Program-made: the position numbers and the translations under genes
Shown: piece by piece, positions 59,991-64,000 of the stretch
Numbering within the stretch: position 1 is the first letter of the stretch
How the letters are laid out: each line of letters begins with the position of its first letter
The notes under the pieces: generated by a model
Databases searched by the model: none
What the model was told of the DNA's origin: nothing
The model's input: the letters and a program-made list of their open reading frames with translations, nothing else
Assembly: GCF_900103825.1 (NCBI RefSeq)
Contig: NZ_FNIF01000008.1
Coordinates: 1-64,000 of the forward strand
DNA length: 64,000 nt
From: Paenibacillus sp. yr247
GTDB taxonomy: Bacteria; Bacillota; Bacilli; Paenibacillales; NBRC-103111
Reading direction: 5' to 3'

Positions 59991-60953
59991 TTAATTAATT
60001 CGCAGTACGTACTTTTCATAGTTCTGTTCATAGGCTTCAGCGGACCAGTTGTTGAAATAGTCATTGGAAGCCTTGAACCCTGATTCGTAAAGCGAGATAC
60101 TCAATTCCTTTGATAAGTTAAATTGCGTATTTCCCACACCTAATGTAGGGATTTTGACTGTTCGGAACCGGTTCTTTTGTTCAATGTAACGCTCATCATG
60201 AGCGCTGAGCATCGTTCCAAATAGTGCTTCCAACATGGTAATCGGTCCTTTAATTTTATGTGTGGGGGTTTCACTTTTACCAACTAATTGGAAACCAATA
60301 ACAGGTATGATATCATCGCGATCTGTTTCACGATCGAACACCCATAGGGGATAGTTGCTTAACAACCCTCCGTCTACAATATAATAAAATTGCTCTGTGA
60401 AAGGCGTTGCCTTTGCAGAGCTTTTTATTTTGCGCCGAATCATGACGGGATCAAAGAAATATGGAATGCTTGTGCTCATCCGCACAGCTTTGGCGATAGA
60501 GAATTTGCGCGGATCAATCCCATATTGCTCAATATCATCAGGTAATATAAGAAGCTTACCCTGTGTAATATCTGATGCAATGATGCGCAGCTGTTTGGGT
60601 TTCAAGTCACCGAATGTACGAATACCCTTCGCAGTTAACTGTTGATTTACCCAAAACTCAAGCGCTTCTCCGGAGTACAAGCCCTTTTTGATAAGCAGCC
60701 GCGCTGCTGGACCAATGATTTTGGTATTAAAAATAGGTGAGCGCTGCAAAAACGACCTGAAAGGTGCTCTCAGGATTAATTCTTTCATCTCTTCTCCTGT
60801 ATAGCCTGCGGCCAAAAGAGCCGCTACGATGGATCCTGAGCTTGTACCTGCGACTTGATGGAAGACATGCCCCTGTTTCATGGCCGCACTTACTCCACCC
60901 GCCAGTGCAATCCCCTTTACGCCCCCACCCTCGAAAACACCGTTTATTTGCAA
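59991..60953 (-). CDS. yqhO: Patatin-like phospholipase (YqhO)
   Basis: The 320-residue protein has the oxyanion motif FEGGGVKGIALAGG, nucleophile Ser in AGTSSGSIVAALLAAG and catalytic Asp in VDGGLLSNYPL, the Ser-Asp dyad of bacterial patatins. It probably hydrolyses acyl lipids. The start is TTG at 60953 after GGAGG (9 bases). Position next to mntR and yqhQ fits YqhO of B. subtilis. Confidence 0.9.
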   Translation of the reverse strand: MQINGVFEGGGVKGIALAGGVSAAMKQGHVFHQVAGTSSGSIVAALLAAGYTGEEMKELILRAPFRSFLQRSPIFNTKIIGPAARLLIKKGLYSGEALEFWVNQQLTAKGIRTFGDLKPKQLRIIASDITQGKLLILPDDIEQYGIDPRKFSIAKAVRMSTSIPYFFDPVMIRRKIKSSAKATPFTEQFYYIVDGGLLSNYPLWVFDRETDRDDIIPVIGFQLVGKSETPTHKIKGPITMLEALFGTMLSAHDERYIEQKNRFRTVKIPTLGVGNTQFNLSKELSISLYESGFKASNDYFNNWSAEAYEQNYEKYVLRIN

Positions 60954-61026
60954 TTCGACACACCTCCCAGAATGGAACTTAGGGCTTACTTTGTTATGTA
61001 TGCAGAAGCAGTTTGGTTATATACCC

Positions 61027-61065
61027 ATAAAAAAGACAGAGCACCGCGAATTGCGGCCTCTGCCT
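61027..61065 (-). terminator. Intrinsic terminator overlapping the mntR stop
   Basis: On the minus strand AGGCAGAGGCCGCAAT pairs imperfectly with the complementary CGGTGCTCTGTCTT arm and is followed by TTTTTT. The stem begins at the mntR stop codon. Confidence 0.8.
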
Positions 61066-61489
61066 AGTTATCAGCTTCTAAATCTTTACGAACATTCATG
61101 AGTTCATCCATTCGGCTCGGTTCCCTTCGGAAATATTCCAACAACGTTTCAATACAAGTAATGGAATCCCAGCTTAGATGATGCTCAATCCCTTCAACAT
61201 CCTTATATATATTGTCCTCTTGGACACCAATTGTCGTTAAAAAATTTTCCAGAAGTTGATGACGGTCTACTAAACGCTTGCCCATTTTCTTCCCTTTTGG
61301 TGTTAACATGAGTCCGCGGTATTTCTCGTAGATCAAATAATTATCTTTGTCCAGCTTTTGTATCATTTTAGTCACGGAAGAGGGGTGCACCTCAAGCCCT
61401 TCAGCAATGTCGGAGACACGAGCGTAACCTTTCTCGTCAATAAGCTTATATATTCTCTCCAGATAATCTTCCATGCTTGGTGTAGCCAT
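61064..61489 (-). CDS. mntR: Manganese-responsive repressor MntR
   Basis: The 141-residue DtxR-family regulator has a winged helix ([40 protein letters not shown]). Metal residues match MntR: Asp8 in MEDYLE, Glu99/Glu102-like [11 protein letters not shown], and His77/His103 equivalents ([13 protein letters not shown]). It represses manganese uptake. No MntR box was recognised in the window. GGGGG-type Shine-Dalgarno (GCAGGGGGAAAT) is upstream. Confidence 0.93.
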   Translation of the reverse strand: MATPSMEDYLERIYKLIDEKGYARVSDIAEGLEVHPSSVTKMIQKLDKDNYLIYEKYRGLMLTPKGKKMGKRLVDRHQLLENFLTTIGVQEDNIYKDVEGIEHHLSWDSITCIETLLEYFRREPSRMDELMNVRKDLEADN

Positions 61490-61692
61490 TGCTTTATTTC
61501 CCCCTGCTTATCCTTTATTTCCTGTCCATTGCTTACCTATCATAATGCATCAACCCAGATGCGGTCAAATATCCCATGGTTCATCAAGTCAGGTCCCCGG
61601 CCCACTAATGAACAGGAACGAATACGATCGCGAGATGCTTAAACGAGTCTCACATGTCTACGAAATTACTCCCCAGACCCGTGCCAAGTACG

Positions 61693-61904
61693 ACTGTTTT
61701 CGTACCAGAACTTGTTTATTTCGAACCTGATGCGATGAACTAGCCTAAGGGACAACATACTTATGAATGGGCCAAACAGCAAGGCTTTGAGACGAAGCCG
61801 CCAAACTGTACATTGAGGAGCGAAAACCCGAGATCACTCGATTCGTGGCAGCAGGTAAAGTAGACAAATTCGGCTATCCACTTGGTTTCATTACGCAAAT
61901 TTAA
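61693..61904 (+). pseudogene. splB: Decayed spore photoproduct lyase relic
   Basis: Three fragments of SplB lie close together. TVFVPELVYFEPDAMN, then an in-frame TAG (61741-61743), then PKGQHTYEWAKQQGFET is the SplB N-terminus. After a frameshift near 61795 comes AAKLYIEERKPEITRF, matching the segment after the radical-SAM cysteine motif. It is joined to KFGYPLGFI from farther on, and ends at TAA 61902-61904. The CxxxCxxC motif and most of the enzyme are deleted. The remaining bases of 61490-62002 hold no intact gene. The SplB assignment rests on remembered family sequence. Confidence 0.72.
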
Positions 61905-62002
61905 CATTTGAAATGATTTAGCATCGATTCACGAGAACAGCCAAATATCATCGAAAAACGATATCGAGCATTTACGTAAACTTACTTTTAAAACTATTGA
62001 TC

Positions 62003-62716
62003 TTAAAACTTCAACCAATCAGGGGTTATGGTGTTTAGCCAAAGCGTGATTTGCGTCATTTTACCTGTATAGAGCAAAACAGCAATCACGACCATCAGAC
62101 CCCCTCCTATTTTCATAATGAGGTTGGAATAGCGTAAAATCCATTTGGTTGTACCGATAAAAAAGGAAAGAACGAAGAATGGAATCGCGAAGCCTAGTGA
62201 ATAAGCGGTCGTTAATTGGAACCAAGTACCTGGCTCCGTCGTAGCCAATGCTAGGATAGCCGACAGAATCGGCCCTACACAAGGGGACCAACCTGCAGCA
62301 AACCCCATACCCACTAGAACAGAGCCAATATAACCCGCGGGACGAAATTTGATCTGCAATTTTCTTTCCTTCATTAACCACTGCGGCTGAAATATACCAA
62401 GTAGAAACAAACCCATAATAAAAATTAATAAAGCAGCTATCTGCCGAAGCAAATCACGATAATCGATGAAAAAATTGCCGAGGAAGCCCGCCGTCAACCC
62501 TAATGCATAAAAGATGATCGAAAACCCAACGATAAAACTTAATGTATGAAGCATCGTCTGGCGTCTAACCTGAGAAGAAGGTTCCCCTGATTTCAATTCA
62601 CTAACTGAAATTCCCGTTATGTAGGATAGGTAAGAAGGATATAATGGCAAACAGCATGGTGATATGAAAGAAGCAATTCCCGCCCATAAGGCGATCCATA
62701 AATTAACAGAGTCCAC
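62003..62716 (-). CDS. ccdA: Cytochrome c biogenesis protein CcdA
   Basis: The 237-residue polytopic protein carries reducing power across the membrane to thioredoxin-like partners. The paired Cys motifs ISPCCLPLYPSYLSYITG and GWSPCVGPILSAILAL are present and six helices are evident. The start is GTG at 62716, one base from the permease gene stop, so it may be cotranscribed with the metal transporter. Confidence 0.93.
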   Translation of the reverse strand: MDSVNLWIALWAGIASFISPCCLPLYPSYLSYITGISVSELKSGEPSSQVRRQTMLHTLSFIVGFSIIFYALGLTAGFLGNFFIDYRDLLRQIAALLIFIMGLFLLGIFQPQWLMKERKLQIKFRPAGYIGSVLVGMGFAAGWSPCVGPILSAILALATTEPGTWFQLTTAYSLGFAIPFFVLSFFIGTTKWILRYSNLIMKIGGGLMVVIAVLLYTGKMTQITLWLNTITPDWLKF

Positions 62717-62717
62717 G

Positions 62718-63518
62718 TTAAAACCTCAATCCTCTTTTTAGAATAATCCCGATCAGCATCGCTATGAGTGTTAAAACAACAGTTCCACCCGGTGCAAGAT
62801 CCCAAACTCCCGCTACGACAAGTCCAATAATAACAGCAATTTCTGAAAATAGGATCGCTAAAAAGACCGAGTGCTTAAAGCTGCGCGCGATTAACAAACT
62901 ACATGCGACAGGTATGGTTAATAGAGATGAAACAAGCAGTGCTCCTACAATTTTGATAGCTACTGAAATAACAAGCGCAGTAAGCATCGTAATCATCATA
63001 TTATAATATTTGAGGGGAAGTCCACTAACACTCGCTGCATCCTCATCGAAAAACATGAGAAAAAACTCTTTAAAATGTGATGCTATTACGCCGATTACAA
63101 GTACACAAACACCCAAAACAACCCACAAATCTGTTGAATCCAGCGTGTAAATACTACCGAACAAATAACTCATAACGTTCATGTTAAAGCCTTTGCCAAG
63201 TGTAAAAAGAAGAGTTGCAAGCGCAACGCCCCCTGACATAATAATAGCAATAGAGAGCTCCGCGTAGGTTTTGTAGGCTTTACGCAGCCGCTCAATTGCG
63301 AAAGATGCCAGCAAAGCAAAGACGAGTCCGACGCCCAATGGATACACGTTAATGAGAAATCCAAGCGCTACACCTGCAATTGAAACATGCGCAAGTGTGT
63401 CCCCAATCATCGACAACCTCCGAAGGACAAGAAAAACGCCCATTAAAGGCGCCGTAAGCCCAATCAGTATGCCACCCAATAATGCACGTTGAAAAAAGTA
63501 TTCCGTGAATATGTCCAA
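62718..63518 (-). CDS. znuB: Metal ABC transporter permease (zinc type, ZnuB/AdcB)
   Basis: The 266-residue ABC-3 family permease has about eight helices and the motif LVLRRLSMIGDTLAHVSIAG near the N-terminus with GDTLAH, typical of zinc and manganese importers. DEDAASVSGLPLKYYNMMIT contacts the ATPase. Zinc specificity is inferred by resemblance; MntR nearby leaves manganese open. Confidence 0.85.
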   Translation of the reverse strand: MDIFTEYFFQRALLGGILIGLTAPLMGVFLVLRRLSMIGDTLAHVSIAGVALGFLINVYPLGVGLVFALLASFAIERLRKAYKTYAELSIAIIMSGGVALATLLFTLGKGFNMNVMSYLFGSIYTLDSTDLWVVLGVCVLVIGVIASHFKEFFLMFFDEDAASVSGLPLKYYNMMITMLTALVISVAIKIVGALLVSSLLTIPVACSLLIARSFKHSVFLAILFSEIAVIIGLVVAGVWDLAPGGTVVLTLIAMLIGIILKRGLRF

Positions 63519-63530
63519 AACGCCCGCTCC

Positions 63531-64000
63531 TTACTGAACTCCGATCATCTCACGAATCTGGCCGAGCGAGTGTGTCAAATTCGTCTCACGGCAATCCTCG
63601 GGATCATGGGTATGTTTCACATAAAACTTAATGCCGCCACTTACCCGCTGCGGCTCTGTACCTAGGTAAGACTGCATCATGTCCATATCATGGGATACCA
63701 TGATGAAGGTCATATGATGATGCTGGTGCATATGACGGATCATCCGAAAAAATCCGACCTGAGTTTCAGCATCGATGCCAACCGTCGGCTCATCCAGAAT
63801 GAGCAGCTCCGGGTTGTTCACAATCGCGCGCGCGAGGAAAGCGCGCTGCTGCTGTCCCCCCGACAGTTGACCGATGCGTCGGTCAGCCAAGTCCTCGATG
63901 CGCATAGCGAGCATCGCGTCTTCGGCCTTTTGACGGTCGGCCTTCGATAACCGACGATAGACCTGTTTCTTGCTATACAACCCCGATAGCACAATTTCAC
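63531..64000 (-). CDS. znuC: Metal ABC transporter ATP-binding protein (partial, ZnuC type)
   Basis: About 156 C-terminal residues are in the window; the frame remains open to the right edge (EIVLSGLY...). The signature [15 protein letters not shown], Walker [13 protein letters not shown] and switch MVSHDMDMM are present; Walker A lies outside. A His-rich stretch ([10 protein letters not shown]) and C-terminal HTHDPEDC may sense metal. It is followed by the permease gene after 12 bases. Confidence 0.88.
   Translation of the reverse strand, partial: EIVLSGLYSKKQVYRRLSKADRQKAEDAMLAMRIEDLADRRIGQLSGGQQQRAFLARAIVNNPELLILDEPTVGIDAETQVGFFRMIRHMHQHHHMTFIMVSHDMDMMQSYLGTEPQRVSGGIKFYVKHTHDPEDCRETNLTHSLGQIREMIGVQ

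Noticed and set aside
1-64000. tRNA, rRNA, riboswitch or prophage genes
   Set aside because: No cloverleaf, rRNA signature, known riboswitch core or phage structural gene was recognised by eye; weak cases could be missed.

Overview
The window is chromosomal DNA of an endospore-forming, low-to-medium GC Gram-positive bacterium, most likely Paenibacillus or a close Paenibacillaceae relative. The evidence is the dense set of sporulation genes (dacF-spoIIAA-spoIIAB-sigF, spoIIM, spo0A, spoIVB, spoIIIAA-AH, mciZ, a YjcZ-type peptide) in a gene order close to the 210-230 degree region of Bacillus subtilis. Most genes are on the minus strand, so operons read from high to low coordinates. No rRNA, tRNA or CRISPR was seen.

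Layout. 1-275: right end of an IS3-family element. 411-9064: spoIIA operon, nucleoside salvage genes (deoA; deoB with two purine nucleoside phosphorylases), a CuA-type cupredoxin and a zinc-ribbon protein. 9175-17384: xerD, a DUF4227 gene, ald, fur, spoIIM, an endonuclease Q-like gene, nudF, mciZ (plus strand), a DUF3866 gene and a PepT-like peptidase. 17460-22957: prli42, the branched-chain 2-oxoacid dehydrogenase genes lpdV-bkdAA-bkdAB-bkdB and a DUF2627 gene. 22974-25735: steA followed by two broken glycosyltransferase genes. 25857-30121: small, mostly lineage-specific genes, a metallo-beta-lactamase-fold hydrolase and a YjcZ peptide gene with a sigma-K-type promoter. 30382-46043: spo0A, spoIVB, recN, argR, tlyA, dxs, ispA, xseB, xseA, folD, nusB, DUF2273, amaP, asp23, accC and accB. 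46199-52164: the spoIIIA operon and yqhV. 52202-54568: a large palindrome, then comA-comB and a DUF441 gene on the plus strand. 54577-60953: lysC, efp, pepP, aroQ, yqhR, yqhQ and yqhO. 61064-64000: mntR, a decayed splB relic, ccdA and a zinc-type ABC transporter cut by the window edge.

Working together: Spo0A opens sporulation. SpoIIAA, SpoIIAB and SigF set the forespore programme. SpoIVB and SpoIIIAA-AH signal across the septum. MciZ blocks FtsZ in the mother cell. ComA/ComB probably make sulfolactate. The housekeeping part covers fatty-acid precursor synthesis (accBC, bkd), isoprenoids (dxs, ispA), one-carbon metabolism and DNA repair (recN, xseAB, the endonuclease Q-like gene).

The most unusual signal is a dispersed 5' leader element, nine copies at six loci. 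It is a short hairpin (AGTTTTn...nAAAACT) preceded by a TGCTTACGA-like block and followed within 2-4 bases by the Shine-Dalgarno sequence. It lies directly in front of deoA, one pnp, folD, nusB, asp23 and accC, in tandem at three of them, with compensatory stem changes. Also notable: a purine nucleoside phosphorylase paralog with changed base-binding residues, a 164-bp MITE-like palindrome, a spore photoproduct lyase relic, and several small genes that standard calling can miss. Coordinates of start codons were chosen by Shine-Dalgarno spacing and family length. All function assignments are from sequence recognition by eye, not from database searches.
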